DNA from: Salvelinus alpinus
Taxonomy: Eukaryota > Chordata > Actinopteri > Salmoniformes > Salmonidae
Direction of reading: 5' to 3'
Assembly: GCF_045679555.1 (NCBI RefSeq)
Contig: NC_092100.1
Location: 33,481,106-33,545,105 of the forward strand
DNA: 64,000 nucleotides
Below are positions 10,871 through 21,849 of this stretch, one piece after another. How positions within the stretch are numbered: the first letter of the stretch is position 1; each line of letters opens with the position of its first letter. The translations under genes and the position numbers were made by a program. The notes below the pieces were generated by a model. The model searched no databases and had not been told where the DNA came from. It saw only the letters and a list, made by a program, of their open reading frames with translations.

Positions 10871-12660
10871 TCATAGTGCTGTGTTTTTTTTGTGGGGATA
10901 CAACAGTCCCAATACCAAAGACAGCTCCTGTCTGTGAGCAGTCTGATATACAGTATAAAGCATTTCCTTGTCTGGGTGTACACTATATGTCTGACAGTTC
11001 CATGTAAGGGATGCCACTGGAATGCCCACTGAGCCAATCCAATCAGAGAGCTTGTTCTGTTCTTCAGATTCAGGCCCGGTGTTGGCTGTCTCCCTGATGT
11101 GATGTCTGTATCCTCTCAGTGCTACAGTAGATGGATAACATGTCACCAGTCTGTGCTGCTCACTGTGGTCAGAGCAGGAAGCTCTTTTCCTTTTTGCATA
11201 ATTAAGAGCTTTTGCGCAGCTCTCTGGCTATTTTAATGCCAAAATCTTCCTCCACCTCGTCCATATGTATTAGGTGGACCGTGCCAAATGCACATTTCTT
11301 GAACTTTGCAGCTGCTGCAGTCTTTTCTCTTACTTTCTTTCTTCACAGCAACTGCACACACAGCACACACACCACAGAGATCCTTTTAGTCAACAACACC
11401 CCTCAAACCCTCATCTATTGAGAGAGCAGTTGCCCCATCTCAAACATCCTCACACTGGGATCCAATGCATTTATATTTATTTTAGAGAGGATCCAGCTCA
11501 ACATACAGTATTACAAGTAAACTGCACATTCAGTGACTGATCGTTGCGGTCAGTGCTGTTTCTCAGGAATACCATACAAATATTTCTGTAATCAACAGAA
11601 GGGAAAAATCTATAAACAGAGAGAAGTGCAGAAGCCAGCGAAAAGCTCAGGAGTAAATTGCAGCGGAAAGCTTTATTTCTATCTCTATGCTGATGATGTC
11701 ACCTCTGCCGTAGGCCTACATGAGCTCAGCTCGACAGATCCTCTCTTCTCCCTGTGAAACTATGTGCATTGGTCTTACTGAAAAAGAACGGGCAAAAATA
11801 GCTGTGAAGGTTATACCCTGGTACCTCTGACCTTGCTGAGGGAGATTGTCCTTCTGTTCAATTTCATGTTTAGTCATTTTGATGTCATTGTGGTTTTGTG
11901 AACCGTTACCAGCTTGCAGTTGAAGCAAATGGAGTGTGCTTGACGGCAGATAATAACATATTGTCGATTTTTTTCTACAAACTTAATTATATGAATCAAT
12001 CAGTATTGGCAGGCTCACTGGAGAAGAGAAAAGGGGAGTAGTGAAGTGGCATGCAATACAGTACAGCTCCTACCTCAGGACTGGAGTTCCTCTGGCTACC
12101 TCAGGTTTCCATGTGGAGAGGCAGGGAGTTCCATGGTGCCACTTTACCCCCTCCATTGTTTCCCAAGCCTCAGGAGAGATCACTTACCACTGGTGAATCC
12201 AGCCATGAAAATGCAGAAAGCTGTTTGGCCCTGGAGACTGGCTCCTTGTGCATGCAGGCGTGAGAGGAACACCGCGGCTTTGCGTGTCAACGCGTTAATG
12301 GAGGCCCCGGGGAGCCACAATCTCCTCAATAAATGATTCAGATAGACCAGGCTCTCTTACAGAACCCAGTCCAGTACAGTCCCAATCCCCCCTTCTGAAT
12401 GTTGCAATTGATGGCTTTATATAATTTTTGTATGTACTTAATAAGACATTCCAGAGGGTGGACAGGAGGATACTGAATGGTATGGTACAGAATGTTGTTA
12501 GGACAGGATTGGTACAGAATGTTGTTAGGACAGGATTAAAGACGTCTTTATGTGTTCTTGTTTTAATCTGATTGGATAGATGGTTTACATGAGTCAGATA
12601 CTCAACGCAAAGTCTCAATGTTTGTCATGGATATGATTATACATACATTAAAATGTGTAT
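10871..12660. other. Non-coding stretch, nothing recognised
   Basis: Only short unsupported open frames. A 22-25-bp sequence (GGTACAGAATGTTGTTAGGA) occurs twice in tandem at 12482-12535. Confidence 0.5.
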
Positions 12661-12677
12661 TTAAAAATGTATGTGTT

Positions 12678-13139
12678 GGGCCTCCCGGGTGGCGCAGTGG
12701 TCTAGGGCACTGCATCGCATGCTAGATGCGCCACCAGAGTCTCTGGGTTCGCGCCCAGGCTCTGTCGCAGCCGGCCGCGACCGGGAGGTCCGTGGGGCGA
12801 CGCACAATTGGCCTAGCATCGTCCGGGTTAGGGAGGGTTTGGCCTGTAGGGATATCCTTGTCTCATCGCGCTCCAGCGACTCCTGTGGGGAGGGGAGGGG
12901 AGGGGGCCAGGTGCACGGTGTTTCCTCCGACACATTGGTGCGGCTGGCTTCCGGGTTGGAGGCGCGCTGCGTTAAGAAGCTTCGGAGGACGCGTGGCTTT
13001 CGACCTTCGTCTCTCCCGAGCCCGTACGGGAGTTGTAGCGATGAGACAAGATAGTAATTACTAGCGATTGGATACCACGAAAATTGGGGAGAAAAGGGGA
13101 TCAAATTTATTTAAAAAAAAATATATATATATAAAAATA
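12678..13139 (+). mobile_element. SmaI-type salmonid SINE with target duplication
   Basis: The head GCCTCCCGGGTGGCGCAGTG contains the SmaI site and tRNA-like box A. GGTTCGCGCCCAGGCTC resembles box B. The body ends in GATACCACGAAAATTGGGGA and an A/T-rich tail. It is flanked by a 12-bp direct repeat AATGTATGTGTT (12666-12677 and 13140-13151), the target-site duplication expected from LINE-mediated insertion. Open frames on both strands here are chance frames. Confidence 0.88.
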
Positions 13140-13188
13140 AATGTATGTGTTTATTCAAGCGGTTATCAGAGAGCTACGATACAATCGT

Positions 13189-14201
13189 CAGTGGTGTAAA
13201 GTACTTAACTAAAAATACTTTAAAGTACGACTTAAGTAGCCTTTCGAGTGGCGCGGTGGTCTAAGGCACTACATCGCAGTGCTAGCTGTGTCACTAGAGA
13301 TTCTTGGTTTGAGTCCAGGCTCTGTCGCAGCTGGCTGCAACCGGGAGACCCATGGGGCAGTGCACAGTTGTTCAGGTTAGCGGAGGGTTTGTCCTTGTCC
13401 CATTGTGCACTATTGACTCCTGTGGCAGGCTGGGCACCAGGTACATGGTGTTTCCTCCAACTGGCTTCTGGGTTAAGATAGCATTGTGTCAAGAAGCAGT
13501 ATGGTTGGGTTGAGTTTCAGAGGACGCATGGCTCTTGACCTTTGCCTCTCCTGAGTCTGTACGGGAGTTGCAGTGATGAGACAAGACTGTAACTACCATG
13601 AAAAAGGGGTAAAAGTAACAACAAATTATAAATAAAAGTACTACTAAGTAGTTTTTTTGGGATATCTGTACTTAATTTTGCTATTTATATTTTTGACAAC
13701 TTTACTTCACTACATTCCTAAAGAAAATAATGTACTTTTTACTCCATACATTTACTCTGACATCCAAAAGTATTTGTTACATTTTGACAGGGAAATGGTC
13801 CAATTCACACACTTATCAAGAGAACATCCCTGGTCATCCCTATTGCATCTGATCTGGCAGACTCACTAAAAACAAATGCTTTGTTTGTAAATTAATGTCA
13901 GAGTGCTGTAGTGTGCCCCTGGCTATCCGTAAATATAAAATAAAAATAATAATTGTGCTGTCTGGTTTGCATAATTTAAGTACTTTAAATTTGTAATACT
14001 TTTACCTTTACTTTTGATACTAAAGTACATTTTAGCAATTCTATTTACTTTTGATACCTAAGTATATTTTAAACCAAATACTTTTAGACTTTTACTCAAG
14101 TAATATTTTACTGGGTGACTTTCACTTTTACTTGAGTCATTTTCTATTAAGGTACCTTTACTTTTACTACAGTATGACTTTTGAGTCTTTTTTCCACCAT
14201 G
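13189..14201. mobile_element. Palindromic non-autonomous DNA element
   Basis: Begins CAGTGGTGTAAAGTACTTAA and ends ...TTTTTTCCACCATG, with many internal AAGTA/TACTT motifs arranged as a degenerate long inverted repeat. No transposase is encoded. A second, truncated copy lies at 56780-57136 and matches the right part (GAGAACATCCCTGGTCATCC; GAGTGTGCCCCT). Superfamily is not determined. Confidence 0.65.
13240..13635 (+). mobile_element. Diverged SmaI-type SINE nested in palindromic element
   Basis: GAGTGGCGCGGTGGTCTAAG, GAGTCCAGGCTCTGTCGCAG and TGTACGGGAGTTGCAGTGAT match the SINE at 12678-13139 with many substitutions and deletions, so it is older. It interrupts the surrounding element between ACTTAAGTAG and its continuation near 13636. 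Confidence 0.8.
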
Positions 14202-14209
14202 AAGTACTG

Positions 14210-15060
14210 GAAGTATTACTCTGGCATTAGTGTGGATAGTGTGGATACGCTCTCGCTGAAGGGTTTGATTATCATGTGTCTTCCGTACATGCCAACTTGC
14301 ATTCCATACAGCTACATTTAATATTCTGCTCAATTGAGCTTTTCAACAGCTTGTATGGATGCTCATACAAGGAGATACAGTATGTGTGGTTTATATTATG
14401 TAGTCATTGTGTTGTTTTCAGTCTGTCCCAACTCCCCAGCTTCTGTTGTTTTTCTAGTTTTCCTGTTTCTTCCTGTTTCTGGGGCAAATCCATACTCCGC
14501 CTCATTCCCGTCGTGTTTTGATGGCCCACTTTTTGAGTGCGAACAGCTTGCTTTTTCTCCAAGCAGAGCATTATGCTGCTGGTGGGAACCCTGGCTACTA
14601 GGAGGCTGAAGGAACTAGTTCCTGGACAATACAACTTGATTCTCTCAACACGCAACAGCTTTCTGGAGGTTCCTGTACATGTAGGCACAGTGACCAACAC
14701 AGAGCCCTGGTAACAGGAAATTACAGGTTTTGGAATTTAACACTAGGATATCTGCATTTCTTAGATGTAACTTGTATTTTTCTGTTTATGTGTACAGGCA
14801 TGAGGCATGAGGCATGGGCCTATGCTGATGTCTGCCTGTCTGTTTAGCATGTTACCATGAGTGATCAGAGTGTGAATAGTATTTAGTATTCAGGCTGATC
14901 ACACTTAAGTCATTCTGCCACTCACTGTGGTTCCTTGCACTGACCTGCTAACAGTTCTGCTCTGGCATCCTGTACTTCTTGAAAACTCCAGCCACACTAA
15001 GGAGATGTTTCAACTCTGTATTGTTGGGAAAGGCTTATAAGCAAGCATTTCACAGTGAGC
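14210..15060. other. Non-coding stretch, mostly unrecognised
   Basis: No supported gene. The last 80 bases (TAAGCAAGCATTTCACAGTG) resemble LINE 3' tail sequence. Confidence 0.45.
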
Positions 15061-15064
15061 TCTG

Positions 15065-15690
15065 ATAGGTCAATTCAAATGAAACTGTATTTGTCACATG
15101 CACTGAATACATTGGGTGTAGTAGACTTTACAGTAAAATGATTGCTTACAAGCCATTTCCAACGATGAAAGAAAAATTGTAGCACAAGAGGAATAAAATA
15201 AACAAGAATGAAACGATATACAGGGAGTACTTGCCAGAAGATATTCACCCTACCGTTACGCTTGTTTACACTGAGCTGCACTGGGGTCGGAATTCAATCA
15301 TGGTTACATTAAGACACTGTAGAGCCGGTGCGATATATAGGTCGGAATACAAGGATGGGATAACGCACTGTTCTCCAAATGTAACCTTTATCCAAACTGC
15401 TCCATTGAGAAGACTGCTAGTACGTCGGCTCCCCGGTGTCTTAATGTAACCATGATTGGGTTCCAACCCCAGTACAACTCAGTGTAAACAAGTGTAACGG
15501 CAGGGTCGGTATCTTCTGGTAAATGGAGTTCCAGTACCAGATCAATGTGCAGGGGTACGAGGTATTTGAGATAGATATAAACATGAAGGCAGGTTAAAGT
15601 GACTAGGCATCAGGATAGATAATAATAAGAGTAAAATACAGAACAGAGCAGCAGCACCATATGATGAGTGTAAAAGAGTGTGTGTGTACA
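15065..15690 (-). mobile_element. L2/Rex1-like LINE, 3' part of a split copy
   Basis: Starts TCAATTCAAATGAAACTGTATTTGTCACATGC-like (complement of a LINE tail) at 15068. After an inserted foldback element it continues at about 15538 (GATCAATGTGCAGGGG) to 15685. The rest of the same LINE appears to resume at about 18690, so this is one copy split by nested insertions. Confidence 0.6.
15231..15522. repeat. Foldback element with ~95-bp inverted arms
   Basis: The left arm (TTGCCAGAAGATATTCACCC onward) is the inverse of the right arm (ending GGGTCGGTATCTTCTGGTAA). The arms share CTTGTTTACACTGAG/CTCAGTGTAAACAAG and GGTTACATTAAGACAC/GTGTCTTAATGTAACC. The spacer is about 100 bp. It is a non-autonomous DNA element sitting inside a LINE. 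Confidence 0.8.
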
Positions 15691-15714
15691 CACACAAAGA
15701 GGCACTACGTAGAA

Positions 15715-15905
15715 TCATACAGGGTACTTCGGGTTTGTCCCCATAGGGTAACCCTATTTGGTGCTGGGTAGATACCTTTGCAGATGTAGGGTTCTTCAAA
15801 TAACCCCCGTATATGGTTTTACCAATAGCCATTTTATCTTTGAAGGGTTCTTCCTAAACCCTCTATGAACGGTTCCATCAGCTTTATTGGCCTTTAAAAT
15901 GTAAT
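15715..15905. repeat. MITE fragment (GGGTTCTT type)
   Basis: Contains CCCCATAGGGTAACCC and GAAGGGTTCTTCCTAAACCC. These are diverged versions of the hairpin MITE at 21640 and 38780. A matching half lies at 18360-18595, suggesting a single element opened by later insertions. Confidence 0.5.
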
Positions 15906-15928
15906 TATTTATGACAATACTTTACATA

Positions 15929-16463
15929 CACTGAGTGTACAAAACATTAAGAACACCTGCTCTTTCCACGCCAGGCTGACCAGGTGAATCCATGTGAAAG
16001 CTGTGATCCCGTATTGATGTCACTTGTTAAATCCACTTCAATCAGTGTAGATGAAGGGGAGGATACAAGTTAAAGAAGGATTTTTAAGCTTTGAGGGAAT
16101 TGAGACATGGATTGTTTATGTGTGCCATTCAGAGGGGGATTAAAGATTTAAGTGCCTTTGAACGGGGTATGGTAGTAGGTGCCAGGCATACCGGGTTGAG
16201 TGTGTCAAGAACTGCAATGCTGCTGGGTTTTTCCACACTCAACAGTTTCCCGAGTGTGTCAAGAATGGTCCACCACCCAAAGGACATCCAGCTAACTTGA
16301 CACAACTGTGGGAAGCATTGGAGTCAACATGGGCCAGCATCCCTGTGGAACGCTTTCAACACCTTGTAGAGTCCATGCCCTGACAAATTGAGGTTGTTCT
16401 TAGGGCAAACGGGGGTGCAACTCAATATTAGGATGGTGTTCCTAATGTTTTGTATACTCAGGC
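15929..16463 (+). mobile_element. Short Tc1-type element, 535 bp
   Basis: Ends are CACTGAGTGTACAAAACATT on the left and the inverse ATGTTTTGTATACTCAGGC on the right, flanked by TA. A frame at 16091-16300 encodes a helix-turn-helix-like piece of a Tc1 transposase (LSAFERGMVVGARHTGLSVS) with no catalytic domain. A second copy lies at 25064-25608 in the opposite orientation. It is non-autonomous. Confidence 0.8.
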
Positions 16464-16469
16464 TATATC

Positions 16470-18350
16470 ATAAGGCTTTCTTTGAGAGCCTAGTTATCTC
16501 CAAACACAGTGGTGTTAGGAATCTCCTGGTTTACAGGTCACATCAGGCCTGTAAATTACATTATGATGCCTTGCAAAGTGATCTGTAATTCCTATTGGAA
16601 TCCAGCCAGAGTTAGGATATCCAACAAGTGGACTTGTTAATCACCCGCAACCTGTATTCAGAATGACTGCCAGTGTAGGGAAGATTGAATACTGAGACTA
16701 CCTCAACCATCTACACTGGAACAGCAATTCATCCAATTACTAACAGATTGGATTAGGTTACAAAACTGTATGTTATTTATCTTTGTGTTGCATAAAATGA
16801 ATCAACCAATCAATGTACAGTACATGCAAAAACATGGATATTATAGAAAAACAAACAATTCTGAAAATCTCACTGCAATAGACTGTCGTGTCTTTGGCTA
16901 TGCCGGATTAAGTGATATGACATGCTATTCTATAAAATCCTTTCTCTGTAATTAATATTACCTGATTGAGCTAATCATGTAAATGTAATTAACTAGAAAG
17001 TCGGGGCACCACAAAATAATATTTATAGAGCAGTTATCTTCCGAATAAACTCTTAAAGACCTAGTAATATTTTACATCAATAGCAGTCAATATTAATCGT
17101 CACCTTATTTCAGTCTCATCTGAAAGTTGTAAATTCTTGGTTATCTTCACGAACCCTGGCTAACAAGTTGAATCAGCAATACAAAATTGGGTTTAATTAT
17201 TTATTTACTATATACCTAATTAATCACACAGATTTACATATACACAGAATGAATCATACGATGATTACAAATGATGTCATAAAGGAAAGCGTCGCTAGCG
17301 GACGGAACAGATATGACAGCTGGTTACACAAAGAAAAGGGGGGTTGGGTTTGAGTGAAAGAGTGGGAAGACTGAAGAACAAAGGGAGAAGCGATGTCTCT
17401 ATCGGGCCGTAGGCAGCTACTCTATTGTAAATACAGAATCTTATGCATTCTAAATTACCGCCCATTTGGAAAAGGAAAATGCAATAAATATTTACTCCTA
17501 GCTGCGCTTCAATAAGTTGGTGGTAGATGGAAGGCCGTGTTGCCCAACAGAGTCCTTTGTCCTTTGAAGAGTGTCTCTGGTGGTGAACGGGAAACGTTGT
17601 AGTGTCGTCGTTGTGTGGTAGACGGGATACTCTGTCTGTCCTATCCTAGCCCACGTTTACAGCGGCCGCTGCTAACTCAACGGCTAGGAGGTATCACTTC
17701 TGTAGCGAATAAGAGTTCAAAGTTCATACCATTCGCAACCAAAGCTCACGCTGAGGTTGGCTTAGTTCTGTAGTTATTATCTGAATCCTTCTGACATCGG
17801 ACCGTCATCCTAATGTACCCGGAACAGGAGGTTACATTTTCGTCAAGGGCTTATATAGTGGAGGGAGGGAAGGGTGTGTTTCATAGTTTTTAACCCATGT
17901 TTCTTCACAGGGGCGGGCCACTGATTGAGCAGAGCCCTAACCGTATGAAAACCCAAATCTCTCATTTGGAAGCTAAAATTACATTTAATCTTTTCACAAA
18001 TAATTTTATTTTTAAACATCTGAATTGCACAACAATTTCATGTGAATCTGATAACTATAATGTGTAGACTTTCCCAGATACAGTTTATGTCGTCCTGTCA
18101 TCAGTCATAATGTCTCAGATGACAACCGAACTGACATCATATTCATTAAGTACCAACGCATATTTTCAACTGGTTCTATTACCGAAATATGGTTCCTTTC
18201 CCTCCACTTGTTTGATGTTCCCAGACTCTCTATGTTTAACAAAGGCTATTCAAGAGTCCCTCTGTAGAGTCAGAGAGAGAGGGAAGGGAGAAAGGTATTT
18301 ATGGGGGGGGGGTCATAAACCTTACCCACAGGCCAACGTCATGACAAGAC
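16470..18350. other. Unclassified insertion, part LTR- or leader-like
   Basis: No protein is recognised. The region 16990-17950 has mixed composition unlike its surroundings. On the - strand it has a TATATAAG box near 17850 followed by a C-rich stretch, which would fit a retroelement LTR or leader, but I cannot find TG...CA ends or a primer-binding site. It is embedded between two halves of a MITE and a LINE, so it is probably inserted DNA. Confidence 0.35.
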
Positions 18351-18359
18351 CATGCTGGG

Positions 18360-18595
18360 AAATATTATATATGGTTCTATGGAGAACCCTTCTTGCCTTC
18401 CAAATAGTCCTTATTGCCTTCCAAAGAATAATCAAAGAACCCTTACTTTTAAAAACAGTTCTTAGGATGTTAAAGGTTATATGTAGAACCATTTGCCTTA
18501 CATAGAACCCTTGTCTTCCAAAAAAGGGTTATTCTGATCAAAACGGTTCTTGGTAGAACTCTATCCCTCCCTTTTGGAACCCTTTTTTCTCTGAG
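18360..18595. repeat. MITE fragment (GGGTTCTT type)
   Basis: Repeated AGAACCCTT/AAGGGTT motifs (for example CCAAAAAAGGGTTATTCTGA). It is probably the other half of the element at 15715-15905. Confidence 0.5.
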
Positions 18596-18599
18596 TGTA

Positions 18600-18690
18600 T
18601 GTGTGTTTGTGTTGTGTTGCTATGCGCGTGTGTGTGTGTGTGTGTGTGCGTATGTAGTGTATGTGGATTTGTGTGGGTTTTGTGAGTGAC
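18600..18690. repeat. TG-rich tract
   Basis: Imperfect TG/TGCG tract with about ten pure TG units at 18628-18650. It corresponds to the GT-rich segment common in this LINE's 3' region. Confidence 0.7.
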
Positions 18691-19440
18691 TATAGTGTGT
18701 TAATACTGTGCATAGAGTCAGTGCAAGATAGGGTCAGTGCAGATAGGGTAACCAATTAATTAACTATTTAGCATGGCTATTTAGTGGTCTTATGGCTATT
18801 TAGTGGTCTTATGGCTTAGGGGTAGAAGCTGTTTAGGAGCCTGTTGGTCCGAGAGCTGATGCTCTGGTACTGTTTGCCGGACGGTAGCATAGTCACCAGT
18901 CATTGGCTTTGGTGGCTGGAGTCTGAGGCCATTTTTAGGGCTTTCCTCTGACACCGCCTGATATAGAAGTCCTGGATGACAGGGCGCTTGGCCCCTGTGA
19001 GGGGATACGAGGTCCAATGAGGATCTGAGGGCAAATGCCAAATCTTTACAGCCTCCTGAGAGGGAAGAGGCGCTGTCGTGCCCTCTTCACAACTGTGCGG
19101 GTGTGTGTGGACCATGTTAAGTCCTTAGTTATGTGGACGCCAAGGAACTTGAGCCGCTTGATTCACTCCAATACAGCCCCTTGGATGGGGGCGTGCTCTC
19201 CCCTCTTTCTCCTGTAGTCCTCAATCAGCTCCTTGGTATTACTGACATTGAGGGAGAGGTTGTTGTCATGGCACCACACTGCTAAGTTTCTATCCTTCAT
19301 CCTATAGGCTGTCTCATCGCAGTTGGTGATCAGGCCTACCATCTTCGTGTCATCAGCAAACTTGATGATGGTGTTGGAGTCGTGTGTGGCCACGCAGTCA
19401 TGGGTGAACAGGGATTACAGGAGGGGACTAAGCACTAAAA
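18690..19440 (-). mobile_element. L2/Rex1-like LINE, coding part of a split copy
   Basis: Complement frames at 18796-19115 give the reverse-transcriptase C-terminus (HWTSYPLTGAKRPVIQDFYI, RRCQRKALKMASDSSHQSQ). The frame at 19163-19393 gives an upstream piece including FADDTKMVGLI, which holds the Asp-Asp of the polymerase active site. Frames are broken; the copy is 5'-truncated near 19440. Confidence 0.75.
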
Positions 19441-19740
19441 TAGGTTTACTCTTTTCTACTTCCTGTGTGATTTTATCCTGTTTGAGTCATCATAGACTCT
19501 CTAAAGTTTTAATTAGCTGCTGTGTCTGAGCCACAGATTCTACCATCGTCTCCCAGGTCCCAAAATGTCAGTTCAGCTTATCCCCCTCTAACCCCAGCAT
19601 CCTAGCCTCCTCTCCTAGTGGGACCAGTGTGTGATGGAGACTAGGTGGTCAGGGTTGTAACTGGGAAGATGAGCAGCACCAGCCCAGTGCAGATGAAAGG
19701 TTTAGAGGAAGCCTATGGCCTCGTTCCCAATGTTCACCAG

Positions 19741-19898
19741 TAGGGTTGCAAAATTCATGGAATTTTCAATAAATTCCCTTGTTTTCCAGAAATCCTGTTT
19801 GGAGGATTCCGGATTTTCTGCTTACTCTAGAAACCTCCAACCGGGATTTCGGGAAAACCAGGGAATTTATTGAAAGTTCCAGGAATTTTGCAACCCTA
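19741..19898. repeat. Hairpin MITE with hAT-like 8-bp duplication
   Basis: TAGGGTTGCAAAATTC at the left is mirrored by GAATTTTGCAACCCTA at the right; the whole 158 bp folds back on itself. Flanks are TTCACCAG (19733-19740) and TTCACCAC (19899-19906), a 7-of-8 match. An 8-bp duplication is typical of hAT transposition. No coding capacity. Confidence 0.8.
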
Positions 19899-20513
19899 TT
19901 CACCACCATACAGTATGAACCTAGCAGGTGAAGCTATGGGGAAGTGTGAAGTGGCTGAGTGGAGAATGTGCTCTGTAATCCCTTTGCCTTACATTCCCAT
20001 TACCGCAGAACACTGCAGATATCTGAAGGACACTCTCTGGGGTCAATAAAGCTTAAGTGCTTGATAAATGTCTTGAGTGCTTAAGAATGAATATAACAAA
20101 TCTACATCATAACGATTTGCTCTTTACAACTGTCTGATGTTATGTTCTCTGTTTAAAAGAACCTGTAGGTTTCCTGGGTGATCGTTAATCGTTCTCTAAT
20201 CGTTACTTGGAAAGGCTTAAGAACTTGATTGTTGATTTTCCGTTTGAAGCAGAGGTATGTGTGTACTGTATGTAATGGGTTGTGGATGAGTTGCCGTGTG
20301 TGCATGCGTTGGTGTGCTCTGGGTCCCAGGCCCCAGGCTGTGATGCTGTGGCAGCAGAACCTGAGCATGAACCTCACACAAGCTGAGTGTGCTACATTAA
20401 CAATGCAATCACTCACACACCCCAGGCCCCGGAGCTAAGGAAAGTAATCTATTAATGAAACCAGAGGAATTACACCAGGGCTCTACCACTCCAGGTCCTC
20501 TCTGTGCTTTAAA

Positions 20514-20624
<111 letters not shown>

Positions 20625-21304
20625 CCAACAGCATTGTGTTTCCCTCCCCCTCGCTATAAAATGAAACTGTCTTTTATTAATGTTCTGTATTGCAAGGTTG
20701 ACATAGAGCCCATTTTAATGATTAATCTGAGAGGAAAGTGGGCATTGTACTCAAGGGGACCCTTAGGAAATAGGGTAGCAATGATGCTGTTTTAAGCCTG
20801 GGGATTATTTTGCTGGTCAGTCTTTTTGCCATTGAGCATACTGTACGTATAAGTTGTAGGCCTATGGCTATCTGCTCCATTCAAGTATCTGGCTAGAGCT
20901 CCATCAACTTTGTGTCCTGTGAAGCCTTATACCCTGCAGGAGCTCTGGATGTCTGTTTGGACACACAGACATGATGGAGACGGGGGTTGTTTTGCCAGTT
21001 AAAGCAGCCCAACCATTTACAAGGTGACACGTTATGGGCATTGCATGGAAGATGTGCTATTGTTGGCGCAGCATTACCTCCAGGATGAGCTATTGTTCAG
21101 TAAATTACAGTTTAATGACCAAATTAAGACTGCAGCCAACAGAGACAACGCAGGAGAGGAAAACGCTTGTGAAGCAGTATGACATTTAATAGAATTATCC
21201 CTCCTTTTCATGGCTGTGCTACTACTTATGCGTACGGTAGTATTAGTACAGGACAGGCATTTTGCCACAGGTTTAGCCAAATGTTTTTATGATTTATGAT
21301 GAAT

Positions 21305-21540
21305 TAGGGCTGGGAATTGCAATATACTTACACGATACTTAGGTGCCGATACGATATGTATTGCGATTCAATATGTATTGCGATTCGATACTGTGATTGT
21401 ATTGCGATTCGGTGTTACAAACATATTGCTCACCATATGTCTGCTGCAGAGGGACAAGAGAGAGCCATGAGAAAACAAGTTTTGATCAGTCATGGAAATA
21501 AAAGGTCAGAAAACAAATTGGCTCCCTGTTTAAAGTAATA
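21305..21540. repeat. Remnant of an unclassified repeat
   Basis: Repeated GATACGATATGTATTGCGATT-like phrases (21350-21415) are characteristic of a degenerate fish transposon terminal region. Superfamily is uncertain, possibly hAT. Confidence 0.4.
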
Positions 21541-21639
21541 TCCCGATATGTAACTGTATTGATTTCCCCCCCAATCATTATTATGAACCATCCTTTGGAT
21601 TTGATGGCAGAGGATGCAGTCTGTTTACAGGAAAGTGCT

Positions 21640-21842
21640 ATCTAGAACCTAAAAGGGTTCTTTGGCCATCCTCATAGGAGAACCCGTTGAAGAACACTTT
21701 TTGGTTCCAGGTAGAATCTTTTTGGGTTCCATGTAGAACCCTTTCCACAGAGGGTTCTACATGAAACCCAAAAGGGTTCTACCTGGAACCAAAAATAATT
21801 ATCCTATGGGGATGGCCAAAGAACCCTTTTGTTACCCTTTTT
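21640..21842. repeat. Hairpin MITE (AACCCTTTT type)
   Basis: The left arm (AGAACCTAAAAGGGTTCTTT, GGTTCCAGGTAGAATC, GGTTCCATGTAGAACCC) is mirrored by the right arm (GGGTTCTACATGAAACCC, GGTTCTACCTGGAACC, GGCCAAAGAACCCTTTT). The same family recurs at 38780-38999. Confidence 0.8.
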
Positions 21843-21849
21843 AATAAAA

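Noticed and set aside
12661..13104. Frames of 112-147 codons on both strands
   Set aside because: They lie inside a SmaI-type SINE with defined target duplication; chance frames in GC-rich sequence.
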